Shown piece by piece: positions 22,601 through 34,500 of a DNA stretch of 64,000 nt. The position numbers were made by a program, and so were the translations under genes. The DNA comes from Amoebophrya sp. A120 (Eukaryota > Sar > Dinophyceae > Syndiniales > Amoebophryaceae). The notes under the pieces are model-generated. The model saw only the letters and a program-made list of their open reading frames with translations. It did not search any database and was not told the origin of the DNA. Each line of letters opens with the position of its first letter. Within the stretch, counting starts at the first letter, position 1. The DNA is taken from assembly GCA_905178155.1 (NCBI GenBank), contig CAJINV010000002.1, positions 1,504,677 to 1,568,676 of the forward strand, written 5' to 3'.

Positions 22601-25279
22601 TGTGGTCAACATTTTTTGAAATAACCTTCATTCTTCTTTAGGACAAAAGGGGCTATTCCAAAAGAAGTTGGCCATACCATGGGGATGAAAAATAAATTTT
22701 TGCTCGTTTATAAATGCGTCATGAGTGCTTCAAAAGGTGCGCATTTCTCTGTCGGGGTTCGTGTCGAGTACTCTGTCGGATTGTGTCGTTTGAGTACTCG
22801 TCTTTCCTGTGTCCCTTACCGATCACGACCTAACGGCAAATAATCGGTAAGGGACACAGGACGAACGTCCACTATGGCGAACAGGTACATGACACAAGAT
22901 TTTGGCTTTTCGAATTGAGCCAGTTGATCCTCAAAGTTGTAAGTCAGAAGCTTATTGAAGTAAGTCAATAGATGAAAAACAAACTTCTTCAGCCCGTCGC
23001 GCACGCTTCGGACTATCTGAATTGGCCCCCTTAGCTGCAGGCTAAATTACTTACATTTCGGGCCCTAGAATGCTTTAGCATCTACATTTCTAGTTTTGCC
23101 AAGTATTCTTTAAAAATTTAAATGAATACGCATGAAAAGCGCCTGCAAAAAAAACATTTTTAATCTAGCTATTTCAAATGCATACTCAGAAAAATCCAGG
23201 AAAACAGCCAGCCGCTGGTGGTGCTGCGCGTCCTCACTTACCTGTACCTGCCTCCAGCCCCCGAACTAGTTGGCCCGCGCAATATCTGCGCACTCAGTCC
23301 CCTGGACAAACCGCCGGCGCAGCTGCAGCAAAAAATAATTCTCAACTCGTTGTAGCAAAATTTTCAAATTTTATCTGTGTCCTTTATTTCAACGTAGTAC
23401 AGAGACGTAGTTTGTCATGCAGAATAGGCAACCCCTAGAAGCTCCGAAACTTGTCATGCTGAGTCAGCACTTGCGGCCTCCTCATGATACGCCACACAGC
23501 ATCACAAGTTTCCAGACCCAGACATTTTTACATTTGATACCTGGCCAAAGCGAGCAACTCGTGGTCGGCGAGGAAGGTGTTGAGGGGGAGAGAAGAAGTT
23601 GCGGGATCTTTATTATTTGCCGTTCCTTCTGGAGGCTTTGAAGGACCATCATCATCTACGAGCTGTATAATCACTTTGGAGAAAGCGACCTCGCTAGTAC
23701 TTCCGGACGAGACTCCTGCCCCGCTGTCCGCTGCTTTATTCCGACTATTGTTGTAGTAATGCCCAAACGGCTTTCGCACACTCGCCAAGCCGAGCGATTT
23801 CCGTAAATACCGGGCCCAAACCGTGAATGTCGCGTCCAAATCTTCCGTCATCGCCAAAACACCCCATCCGGCGACAGAAAACATTCTCGCTTTTTTGTCA
23901 TCAAGTTCAGTTGTGGTTGCAGAATTATCTCTTCTTGCCCGTACTTCCAGCGCTTGCGCTTGGTTCTTATCCTCAACGACACCCTCTTGCTCTGTTCCCC
24001 CCGCTTGTTCCCCGTCGTCTCCGTCAACCGCAAAAACACCATCATCAACCGCCGTCGTCGCCAACCGTTTCAGATGCGGCAATTTGTGCACCCCCCGACT
24101 GACCACCTCGGCGGTCCAAGAACTCGCTTCGCGGAGGAAAGAGCCTTCATTTGAGAGTTTGTGGAAATCAACTTCAGACACCTTCTGCGTTTCGACGTCC
24201 AGCTCGAATAGAAGAGACAGCGGCTGGACGAAAAAATGGTGGAAAAGCTGCTCGATGAGAGATGACACTGCCCCGTCTGATTTATCGGTAAAAGCTGCTT
24301 CTGTATGGGGAACCTGTAGTGGTGTGCCGCCCTCGACGATCGTGTCGTCCCTTTCTTCGTTTGGTGGAAGTACAAAGTTGTCCTCTTTCCCCTTCAAAAA
24401 CAGTAGCTGCAACACGTAGTAGGGGTCCTGACCCCAGAATTTCACTAAGCGGTCCTTCGTTTTCTCAAACGGGGCGAACCAAAGTTGCTGCAAAGCTTGC
24501 AGTAATTTGAGTGCAATGTCCTCCGGTGTGGTAGTAGATGAAGAAGTTGCGGCCTGAGGCTTCGCTGGTAGTACTTGTGCCAGCTGCGCTTTAGACGGGA
24601 GTGTAAACGTCGCTAATGTGGTTTCCTCCGGATCGATTTGCAGTTTGAATGGAAGATGCTCGGGATTCGTTTCACCATCTGTAGTCCCGGCCTGCGACTT
24701 CGAATGATCCGTCTGATGATGAATGCGAAGTGTGTAGGTACAACTGGTAGTAAAGGCGCCACTTTCCTCGCCGTTTGCGTTAAAATTTGCCTCGGCAAGA
24801 GCTTCATCCACAACTCCAAACTCCGTATTCGCGGAACCAAAAGTGGCCAAGCCCTTTGCATCCTGCGAAACAATATTGTTCCGTATCGCCGCCACCAATC
24901 GCGTTCCGAACTCCGTTCCGAAGGCCTCCTCCCCTTGTAGATCTACCCCGGTCTTTGTTTCCGGCTGCACATCAATCTGTACTCGCAGCTGACATCTCGT
25001 CTTGCTGAAAAATTGCGACCCAGAAGTACTGGAAGAAGAACCCGTGCTGCTATAATGATCCACGTCGGCGAAATTTTGCAGCGAGGCTGGTAAGCTGCCG
25101 AACAAACTACTGGAAAGCGTGGTGAAAAGGTTTCCGGAGTACAGGCCGTTGTCGTACAGGATCCAGAAAAACGCGAAGCCGAGGATCAGGAAGACGAAGT
25201 TGTAGAGAGAAACCTCCCGCGCGAAAAAATTGTATTTCGCGATGGAGGAATGGGAACGCAGAACGAACGACTGGTACAT
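19614..25279 (-). CDS. PIGS: GPI transamidase subunit PIG-S
   Basis: PIG-S is a subunit of the ER GPI transamidase complex, which attaches GPI anchors to proteins. Exons 25279-23540 and 20027-19614 (2154 nt, 717 aa) are joined across a 3.5-kb intron. The ATG at 25279 (MYQSFVLRSH) places a transmembrane segment at residues about 23-44 (YNFVFLILGFAFFWIL), as in the family's N-terminal anchor. A large lumenal domain follows, with FTVWARYLRKSLGL, and the C-terminal region has the typical end: EAVHDEKMVPQLYF, a TTAVYLPVVLPALVPLLTLL membrane segment and a short basic tail. Length and layout suit PIG-S (human about 555 aa, here with low-complexity insertions). Joining the exons after removing the element and one TSD gives ALARACREIYVQR in frame. 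Presence of the enzyme subunit implies GPI-anchored surface proteins in this organism. Confidence 0.87.
20096..22200. mobile_element. Composite two-unit insertion inside the introner
   Basis: Two head-to-tail units, 20096-20438 and 20439-22200, both begin with the same roughly 80 bp (TTTTATAACTCGAAACCGTC onward) and both end with the same 187 bp (20252-20438 and 22014-22200, ending CAAGCCATAAC). The first unit is internally short; the second carries about 1.5 kb more, including a tandem array. The arrangement resembles a tandem dimer in which one copy is internally deleted, or a partial direct-repeat element. I found no transposase or reverse transcriptase and no clear TSD. Confidence 0.65.
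21508..22013. repeat. Tandem array, 104-bp unit in alternating long and short forms
   Basis: Five copies start near 21545, 21651, 21755, 21836 and 21941, each with TGCTGCGCCGCAGGGCGCGC, an ATTGCAATTT block and ACTTGTGGCARCAGGCC. Copies 3 and 5 are about 79 bp and end in CCAAAAAAA; copies 2 and 4 are full length and continue to TTGAAACTTGACTCA. Copies 2+3 and 4+5 therefore form a higher-order unit of about 185 bp. A partial copy begins at 21508. Confidence 0.85.
22254..23399. mobile_element. Non-autonomous DNA transposon nested in the introner (1146 bp)
   Basis: Terminal inverted repeats of about 58 bp start TACTACGTTGAAATA and include AGGACACAGA and ATTTTGCTAC, with only a few mismatches between ends. 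Perfect TSD CAGAG at 22249-22253 and 23400-23404. An internal 18-bp perfect hairpin (22806-22823 with 22843-22860, CCTGTGTCCCTTACCGAT) is also present. No transposase-like ORF. The 5-bp TSD and TA-initial ends match the introners' insertion signature. Confidence 0.85.
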
Positions 25280-27812
25280 GTTGTTTTTTTGGGGGTGTTG
25301 GTAAGTGCGTTGGGCGGATGAAGGCTTCCAGGTTCTAAGCAATAGTTGCTGCTCGAAGGATAGTGAAACAGATATTGAAATTCGCAACCTGGGTGCATTG
25401 CCGATGTAGAGCGATCTAGACACAGTCGCTGCGCTGCTTCAATTACAACTGGCAAGCGAACACCGGGACACAGACCCAAACAGGGCACGCAGCGTTGCGG
25501 CCAGTAGCGGCTTCTACTATGTGTGTATATTTCTTTCTTACAAGCTGCTGCGGCGACGAGCCGTCATCCCCCCGGGCCTTCGCAGTGGGACACCGGTCAC
25601 GCAGGCCACAGGAAAAAAGACCAAGCCCCCGCGCCACGTGCGCAACTCCGCTGCGTGCTGGGCCCATGCATCACGCAGCCGCGCCCGGCCCCGCGCCACC
25701 TGCGCCGCGGGCGGCCGGCCCGAAAGCGGGCCCGCCATTTATTTTGATTCCGGCGGGGCGGGGCGCGGCGCCGGCATCTCACTCGCGGAGCGTGTGCCGC
25801 CACAGCTTCTGCGCCCGCGCACCAAGTCGGCCGCCGCGGCGGGGGCGCGCGGAGGGCGGGGAATGAAAGAAGGGCGCCCAGGGCGCGCGCGCCTCCACGT
25901 AGCCAGCTAGTTAGACTACCGGGCCGGACGCTCACGGAGAAAGCCTTCGTCTTCAGAGCGAGGGAGGCGCAGTGGCGATTGCCGCTCCAGTCGCTGCGCT
26001 CGCGTTGCCTCTGCATTCGTTCCACGCATTGCGAGTTGAGTCCCTTCGTCTGCTCCTCATTCGCGGGACCCTTGGGCGTTTGCGCCCGGCCTCGGCGCTT
26101 CGGCGCGCTTGGCACCAAAAGGCCGCAACGCCAGGCGGACTGCCTGATGTTGCTGCGCTATTGCTGAATCGGTCACGGGCAACAAAGAATAAATCCAGAA
26201 AAAAGCAGAAACGCGCGACCCCTGAGCAACAACAAACCTCTCGGACCTGCAGCTCTCTCTCTTTGATAGTGACACAGAAACTCCTTCGCGCTTTATTCTG
26301 CGGCAATTAATCTCTCCTCCATGCCATTCGCTCATGCAATAGCACCCAGTCCTGCTTCGCTCCATAAAGAACAAAATAAAAACAGACTTGCACCTAGAAC
26401 AGCCGCATCTTTCACAACAACAATCTCTGCTCAACTCCGAGTCCGGGTTGCCGAGAGAATGAAAAGAATGAATCCGCGACGTGATGTTGAGACAGGACAA
26501 AAACAAGAGCGGCCACTACAGGGCACACCGCAAACCAAAGCAGCTCCGTGTGAAGAAGGAGCGCTTGCTCCACGGCCCCGGGGGAGGGGCTGAACAGGTT
26601 CAATTGCGCAAGCGCGCGAGCATTGCGGCGCGCCACTTCGTCCACCCAAGGCAAGCGCCATGAGCCGGCGGTAAGCGCGGCGGCGAGGGCAGTCGCAGCA
26701 GGGAAGGGGGGCCCGGCCCTGCGGGCACGGGAAGGAACCGCGCCGCGGGCCCCGGCCCGCGGGGGCGGGGCCACACCCCAAAGGGGGCGGGCGCTGGCTT
26801 CGTATAAAAAAAACGCGGCGCGCCCGCCAGGGTGCAGCGCGGCCACGCTCTCGAACCGCAGCAACTGCTGCGCCCTGTGGGTCTTATGCGCGCGGCCGCC
26901 GGCATCCCTCTCCTTCATGAATTCCCAGGCTTCTGCCATCGCCCGGAAGCCAACATCTTTGGCTTCACTCTTCGCGCAAATCTGGACTGTCGCCGACGCG
27001 CTTCATGGCCCTACGAAGTTCCTGAAGATGAAAGTGGCCGCGCGCGCTATGCAGTTTGCCACATGGCGAGCGCGGGCACGCGTAAAAATGTGCTCAAGCC
27101 GCTGGCGCTCGGCGTTCGCAGGTCGTGCCCGATCGCGAACCAAGCAAAGCACCCATACGGCCGATAGTCCTACCGCCAACGAGGACGCTGCAGCAAGCTT
27201 GTCGGGTTTGTTCCATGGGCTTGGGCTACCAAGCCTATTTTACCGCAGGTTTGGTTCAGTGCGAACTGTTCAAAAAAGAAAACGCCAACATACTCAACTC
27301 AGAAAACTTCTCTGAAGACGTAGACATCGCTTTCCTTTTCCTCCGCTCCAAATCCTCACTACGCGCTCCTCTCCCTGCCACTCAAAGAAGTGAAAACAGA
27401 GTCATCAAAATCCCGCAGTTTCGCCAAAAGCTGACAAAAAGCCTTGCCCTTCATGCAGTGAAAATGTAATCCAATCTGTGAAGATGCGCACAAGAATTAG
27501 GTACAGGTTTCAAGCCGTGTCGTGCCACAGTTCCACAAACAATGCCGGAACTACCTTCAAAATGATATATACAGGAAATGTAGAATTGCAACCTCCCAAT
27601 GGAAATAGACAATATGCGTGCCACCTCGGGCCGGGAAAAAGTAGAACTGTTTAGATAAAATGTGTGTACGGTTTTAGTGTAAGATGAGTACTATGAATCA
27701 AATTTAGCGTTATTTCTCCTTCTTCGAAAAAAACCATGTAGATGTAGTAAAATTTCAGTACAGGAAATCACAATTGTTGCTCCAGCTGTAAACTACACCC
27801 CCTCGCGCGCTT
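25280..27812. other. Intergenic region with GC-rich repeat copy A and a second GC island
   Basis: No supportable gene. About 25418-26330 is a GC-rich repeat related to the sequence at 29970-30830: both open CACAGTCGCTGCGCTGC, share CGCAGCGTTGCGGC and TTCTTACAAGCTGCTGC, a GC-rich middle, and a CT-rich end with GATACAGAGACTCC or a variant. A second GC island lies at about 26580-26900. From 27320 to 27812 the sequence is AT-rich with no gene. Confidence 0.65.
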
Positions 27813-29237
27813 CTAATCATCAAACAAGTTGTTCACCATGCAGTAGAAGATTTGAAACATCAGCAACCGCACGATCATCAAAAAAAACGTGTCAAACAAG
27901 TCGTCCAGCCACTTCTGAAACACTTCGTACGCGTCCGTGCCCTCAACGGTAAAATCCCGAAGAAAGGTCCCCCAATCGCAAAACACTTTTCGGAATTTCT
28001 GGATAAGTTTTCGACAATATCGTTTCACCCGTTTCTGCCGGTAAAAACAGGACACTGCGTAGGATTTCACGCACGTTCGAGAGCAAGTGGAATTCTTCAA
28101 AAACTGGGTCGTGGTTGAAAAAACTTTCCGTGCAAGAGCGGTGGTGCTGCAAGCCACTTTTTCCGGAGCCGAAATCACCGTTTGACTGGTAAAAATTGCC
28201 GCTGTTTTCGAAAATCTCACAACAGGAAGAACGCAGCTGTGAAGTAAAACGGATTCCTTCTTCCAGCGGTTGTACAGATCTCTCGCAGAAACCTCCTTCG
28301 CCTCAGTGAACAGAATGATCGGTAACTCGTACAACTGGTAACACCAAAACGCGACGAAATTCGCAAATTGCTGCACCAAACTTAACAGCCTCCGGGAGCA
28401 AGAACCGCTGGTGCGAAAAATTTCCTGCGACAAAGAGGATGCAAAGCCAGGAGCATGATTTGGGCCGAGGAAAAGGTGGTGGGGTAACAACATGTCGTGT
28501 CCGCGATTGGTAACTGTGCCCTGCTTGTTGTTCATGTGAGTGTTTTCTTCCTCACTACTGCTCGAAGAGGATGAAGAGGAAGTCGCAGCAAGAGAACTTT
28601 GACAACTATCCTGTCCCCCGGAACTGGTGCTTTGCTCTTCGTAAGACTGTTCTATCGTTGTTCGTAACGTCGACCCAGTTGCTGGTCCTCGTGTGGTCAT
28701 CACCGTCTGCCGGCTCTTCATGTAGTGGTATTCTTCTTCGTCCGCAAAAAACATCAGCTTCCGTAGTTCGAGCGGGTCGTGCGGGGGTCGGATTTCCACC
28801 GTAGCAACGGTGCCGGACCGGGACAGTCGTTTATTCGGGTTGGAAGTTGGGAGAATGTGGATCAGATTGTCGTTGGTGGAAGAGGATTTGTCATGCTGTT
28901 CTGCATCTGTATCAAACCCAAGGTTCTCATTCTCCACGTCGGATTCGGTAGGCACCTGGGCGTGGAAGTACTCAATAAAGCTGCAGTCTTCATCAACATC
29001 GGACTTCGGGCTCGGGGGGTTCGCCTCGATGGAATCGGAACAGGAGGAACCTGTCATGCTATAATTTCCGGCACCGGAAGCCGTGGCACAGTATCCTGTC
29101 GACGCTGACCAGACTGTTAAAACGCGATTCTTTGTACTATCTTTCGCTTTATCTTTATCATCACCACCCGCCTTCTTGACATAGTCCGCCACGGCCGCCT
29201 GGGTGTTCTCATACACGGTCTTCCAAAAATCCGCCAT
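27813..29237 (-). CDS. Unknown 474-aa protein, single exon
   Basis: One uninterrupted reading frame from ATG (MADFWKTVYENTQAAV) to TAA. I do not recognise it. The first 40 residues look helical and charged. Residues about 45-240 are low-complexity and acidic with poly-Ser runs. The second half is basic and Cys-containing, with two hydrophobic stretches: one around ANFVAFWCYQLYELPIILF and one near the C-terminus (FFLMIVRLLMFQIFYCMV), which may be membrane-associated. There are no introners, unlike its neighbours. The continuous length, clear start context (ACCATGGC) and composition argue that it is real, though expression is unproven. Confidence 0.6.
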   Translation of the reverse strand: MADFWKTVYENTQAAVADYVKKAGGDDKDKAKDSTKNRVLTVWSASTGYCATASGAGNYSMTGSSCSDSIEANPPSPKSDVDEDCSFIEYFHAQVPTESDVENENLGFDTDAEQHDKSSSTNDNLIHILPTSNPNKRLSRSGTVATVEIRPPHDPLELRKLMFFADEEEYHYMKSRQTVMTTRGPATGSTLRTTIEQSYEEQSTSSGGQDSCQSSLAATSSSSSSSSSEEENTHMNNKQGTVTNRGHDMLLPHHLFLGPNHAPGFASSLSQEIFRTSGSCSRRLLSLVQQFANFVAFWCYQLYELPIILFTEAKEVSARDLYNRWKKESVLLHSCVLPVVRFSKTAAIFTSQTVISAPEKVACSTTALARKVFSTTTQFLKNSTCSRTCVKSYAVSCFYRQKRVKRYCRKLIQKFRKVFCDWGTFLRDFTVEGTDAYEVFQKWLDDLFDTFFLMIVRLLMFQIFYCMVNNLFDD

Positions 29238-31526
29238 GGTTGGTGAAAATGTAGTCGTGACGTGATTCTGATTTTCAGAAATCTCTTGTCATCTAGCAGG
29301 GATGGGTAAGTAAATCACCCGTGTTCAACACAGGCTATTGCAGAAGCAGCAACCTCGACACCTCCGCCGCAGCACGACCACGTGCCGATTACTGCTGCGG
29401 GAACCATCGGCGTCCAATCCTACGAATCTGCCAGAGCTGAAAAGAAATCAGAAGCTCGTTTTCCTTAAAAAAAAAGCTGGCAAGCGAAAGTGATAGACTG
29501 CTGCTAGGAAGAGCGGTACGAAAAAAGCGTCCTTTTACCTTTTTAAGTAATAGTACTGCTGTACCGATTTTTCCCGACGACGACGTGTTCCAAACTTCGA
29601 TCACGACGACCCAACTGATTCAACGAAAATTGAGATCTTCCTTGTAACCGAATCGAAGAAGTTCTTTTGCTGGCTGTTGCAATAGATGAAGCACGGCCCG
29701 TTTTTATTCTGCCACGACACGACAAAGAAGATAAACTTGCGGCTACGATCAGTGAAGGTAGACTTCGCGATTTTTATCACGAAGGAGCTGTTCACGATCA
29801 AGCTTTTACTGGGCGGTTGCAAAACGAATTTTTATTTTTTCTGAGAGGTGTCACAACAACAGTACAGCAGCCCTGAGCTGTGCACCACACTGACACTGCA
29901 CGAACCCGCACGGCCTGCGATTTCGTCGTGCCCTCAAACAACTTGTCTTATCTCTGTCGAAGCCTCTGTACACAGTCGCTGCGCTGCGTCAATTGCACCT
30001 GGAGTGCGAACACTGGATGGGGCACAGAGGCAAACAAGGCGCGCAGCGTTGCGGCAAATAGCGGGGTCTATGTGTGTTTTTTCTTACAAGCTGCTGCTAC
30101 GACGAAGCGCCAACCCAAAAGAGCCTCCGGAATTGGGCGGGCCGCGGTCATGAAGGCTACGGGAAAAACACCAAGGCGTGCTCCTGCGCCACAGGCGCAT
30201 GCAGGCGATGCCGCTACAGGGCGGGGCAATCGCGCGGCCGTGCCCGCAGCTGCGCCGCGGCGGGGGGCGCGCGCGGGAAGCCTAATATACAACGAGCCCG
30301 CCATAATTCTGGCGGGGCGGCGTGAGTCGCCGGCCCATTGCGCGACGTTTGCCGCCGCAGCTTCGGCGCCTGCGCATGAAGCCGGCCAAGGAAGCGGGCG
30401 GCGGGGACGCGCGCGGGGCGACGGGTCATTCAAGGGAGGCCGCCCGGGGCGGGGGCCAGCTTTCGGACTTGTTCCACAGGGCCGGCCGGCATTCTTCTTA
30501 TCGTTCTTCTTATTGTCTTCCTCCTTCGCCGCGAGGCATTCTCCACCACCCAACTGCCTGCCCCACGCCCTGCTTTTATGTCGCGCGGCCCTGTCACTTC
30601 GGCACACTTGTCCCGAAGGGGCTACAGTGGTAGCCGGCCAGTCGGCCGCTGTTCTCCAGTTGCTGAGTCGAAGCTCCCGGGAGAGATAGAATCAAGCCAG
30701 AGAGAGGCACAATGCGCAACCTCTCAGGAAAAACAGCTCCCTCGGGCCTGCTCTCGCTCTCTCTGATCATGATACAGAGACTCCAGTTTACTTTTCGCCG
30801 CAACTCATCTCTTTTCCACATCTCCTGCAGGAACACAACACCCGCTTCATCGCTCGATGATGACCATGATAGAAACATCTGTGCACCAAGAACGGCCACC
30901 GAATTCGTGGCGTCCTCAAGCAACTTGTCTAATCTTTGTCGAAGCCTCATTAAATCGAAGGAAAATTGTTTGTAAAGGTATCAGACTGGTAGTACTTGTT
31001 ATGCAAAAATGCGGGGTAAAGACGAGACAGGGGGTGGTAGGGTTCTGCTTTATTGGCGGGGAAGAGCAAAATTATTGTTTGTGGCTAGCAGCGAAAGAAC
31101 TTTGTTAGGGATACTAACCGGGAAAGCTTCAGCCTACCACATCAAACATTAGCGGCTTCGACTTATGCTGGCATTGAGTGAAAAAGGAGAGGCTGTAGTA
31201 CGGGTGGGTGTGCGTTTTTGAAACTTGGGCAGAGTTGTCTTGTTACTCTTGGGGTAGCTCATGTTGATCTGCATGCAAAATTAGTAAAGAAAGCTGTGCT
31301 AAGGATGAAAATTTATGTACTTAGGAAATGTTGTACTAGAAGTTACTTCGAATTGAAACAGCTGCTATTTGAAGATCTAAACTTGTAAATTGCCGACCGC
31401 TTGCATGTGAAGCCCAAAAAAGCGTGATGATAAATGTAACTCAAAATCATGTAAGTATGTTCAGAAGAATGAAAAAAAAAAATTGACAAAAAAATCTGCA
31501 TCACAAATCAATCAAATTTGCAAAAG
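29238..31526. other. Intergenic region with GC-rich repeat copy B
   Basis: No supportable gene. The GC-rich copy B (about 29970-30830) is related to the sequence at 25418-26330. It is bracketed by direct repeats of about 80 bp, near 29880-29970 and 30880-30955, sharing CAACTTGTCT and TGTCGAAGCCTC. The last 570 bp before the giant gene's stop are AT-rich with nothing recognised. Confidence 0.6.
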
Positions 31527-34500
31527 TCACCGGTTCAACTTGTCACAGTTGATCTCCGAGACTTTGCAGTTCTGTAGCCTGTATCCTGTGCAAAAATGTC
31601 TGGGTCTGGAAGGTTGGAACTTGTAATGCTGGCTTTCCATACCTAGGAAATCTATATTGCATAACCAACAAAAGTCGCAGCCTCTTTTGGACATGCAACC
31701 ACGCAGTTCCTCATGCGGATTACCTATGAGAAACCGTTCTGGAAAGTTGTCATGCTAGGTTGCGTTCGAAACTGTTTCCATCATCCACATTTTAGCATCA
31801 CAAATTTCCAGACCCAGACATTTTTACATCTGATAGCTTGCGCCAAATGTGCGCGGACATACCGGTATTCAACTTGTAAACCCCTCCACCGCTTCCCACG
31901 TTCGTGCACAAATTTTCCAAATCCGGATTACCAAACGACACCTCGCAGGATTTCACCGTAATCGGCGCGAGTGTCTGGACAATGATTTCCTCCTGCACGA
32001 TGGTACAGTGTAGGGTCAAATTATCCGGGTTTTGTTGCAACGCTATGGACATGTCAAAATCGAAATTGGCAAAATCGAAAAATTTGTGATGCATAAAATC
32101 GATACCAGTCGGAGCCTCAGTTTGTACTTGGCGCATGACAAATTTCGGGAGCACCCAAATCCAGTCTGTCATGCTGTTTGGGCAAAGACGGCTGCTGCTG
32201 TCATGCTACTCTGGCAGCACATTGCATACCCCTAAACAGGCTTACAATCGGTCTCATTTGCCTGCTCCCCAATACAGGCCTTACTTGCCCTACATTTTAC
32301 GCATTACAAATTTTTCGACTTTGTCGATTTCGATCCTGACACCCCCATACACGCTAGGTCGAAGTTGTTAGGTTTCTTCGCCTTGTAGTTCTTTCGCAGT
32401 TCTGCCGATGCAAATTTCGTCCACACGTTGCAATCCACCGCAGCAGCGGCGGTCATGACCTCCAAGTCTGATTTCGCTTCTTCCCCCGCGATTTCGAGAT
32501 AAGTGGCGACGGTGCAGTCGTGTTTTGACACAAGGGATTCTTCCAATTTTGCTCCAGAAGTGTGCGCGTCTTCGTAGCCGGGAAAAGTTTTCGCCTGGTT
32601 TAGGAAGATCCACTGCAAAAGGTCGGCGTTTAGTGCCACAGGGCTGTTGGTGTTCTTCGTCGCCCGCACCGCAGCCTTCCAGCCGGCCGAGCAATGCTGA
32701 GAAACAGCCGTTTTCACCAAATCAACATGTTTGCTCAGAAACTCCCCCTCCACAAACTGCAAAGGCGACCCCAGTTTTCGGTAGTCCAAGCCGGTGGCGA
32801 GGTCCGCTGTCGCCGGGTCGAGGGGGCTCTTCACCGCGATCGGACAAGAGAGCGTTTTGAACTCTTCGTCACCAGGCTCGACATCGTCCTTGTTCCCATC
32901 GTTGATGTTTATCTCCGCAGTTATAACATCATCTCCCTGCTGCGCCAGCGCCACCTGCACGACCGTTTCATACGCTGTCGCGCCGAGTTTCGCGCTCTCC
33001 AAATACCGCAAAGCGTGGCAGTCGTAAGTGACCAGTGTTTATCAAATGTAAAAACGTCCGGGTCTGGAACACAGCAACTTGTCATGCTAAATCTGAATCA
33101 TGTAGAAATCTGTGTTGCATGATTGCCAAAAGCTGTCCACTTTTGACCTAATCGAGAGGCAGTTTCTGGATAGGCATGATACAACTCTCACAGAATCTGT
33201 CATGCTATGTCCTTCATACTAGACCTCATGGGTCATGGAAAACCTGCATGAAAAGTCTGGCATTCTTCCAGACCCAGACATTTGTGCATTTGATAATGTT
33301 TCGGCGAACTCGAAGCTGGACTTGCAAATGTCTTGAAACGAGGTCGCGAACAATCCGGGGAGGCAATATTTGAACTCATTCGAGATTCTACTATCTTTTA
33401 GTGGTGTCACCGCGGCTTTACACACCTCGACGTTATTCTGCAAAGCCCTTGGCACGTCTCGCATGGCGTAGCAGGTTGACTGCACCGCGGCAGTCGCTAC
33501 CAAAACATCGTATTTCAGAGCATGGTCGACGAAAATAAAGTTTAACCCACACCCGTCGTTGCTGCTGAAAGTTTTGCTCGCCAGAATTCTGTTCGTCCGG
33601 AAATCCTCTAACGGGAGCAACGGGTAGAGATAGCAGCTGAGAAGCGTTTCGCTGTTCGTGATGAAGAACTCTTTCTGCTGCTGAACAATCGTGTTGCTGT
33701 TATCAGTTATCGCGGCAATTTTTTCCAGCAAATCCACGGACGGTTCGTCGCTTTCATCATCCCCAACATTCTCCACGATATTCTCGTCCAATGGAGCTGG
33801 TAGAGAGCCATACCCCGGGAAATCGACTTCATAGGGATTCCAGGCATGATTGTTCCCCTTTTTTGACAGCACCTTCTCCACCATCGAGTGAAACCCCGTG
33901 CTGGTATGGTCCCCGTAGATGAAGTGCCTGAACGCGAAAAAGGCACATTTCCCGTTGTCGTACTCGAGAATCCATGGTGCGAGACCCTCGTCGTCGGTCT
34001 TCTTCAGTTTCGTACTGGCATTTGCAAATTCCTCACAGCCGTTAGCTTCGATTTTCGATTTCCAAAATTCCAAAGACTGGTCGGGAGAAATCGATTGACA
34101 GCCTTCATTACTTGGGTCCAGCGCGGCGATTTCAGTCCGAAAGGTGTCGTCGGATTGAAGTTGTTGGTCTGCGTATTTGAACGCGGAGCAATCAGTGGAA
34201 GTTCGGATCAACTTCTTCATGATCACTCGGTCTTTCGTAAAATCCGTATCGCCAGGTTTGAGGAAAGTGTTGACGATCGAGGCAATGCAGACAGTTGATT
34301 CTCCTGGCCAATTCGTTTCTGGACTACTTCTTTTCTCCACGCTGTTCACGAGCGAAGAATCTTCGACGAGCTTGGTTGCGAATGCCACATTCCCCTTCAC
34401 ACTATCCTCTGCGTGGACCAAAATGTCGAAACAGCGGGTCGATTCTGGGAGATGATTAGTGGTAGCATCTGCAGGGAAAAGTAGTTTTTCAAAGAATTCC

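Larger units (their letters stand above)
20033..23539 (-). mobile_element. Introner, family 1, in PIG-S, inflated by nested insertions
   Basis: Outer ends are standard family-1 TIRs (TATCAAATGTAAAAATGTC at 20033 and the complement ending CATTTGATA at 23539) with a perfect TSD CCTGG at 20028-20032 and 23540-23544. The element's own sequence is found at 20033-20095, 22201-22253 and 23400-23539, about 256 bp in all. The rest is two foreign insertions. If spliced like the others, this is a 3.5-kb non-canonical intron. Confidence 0.9.
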
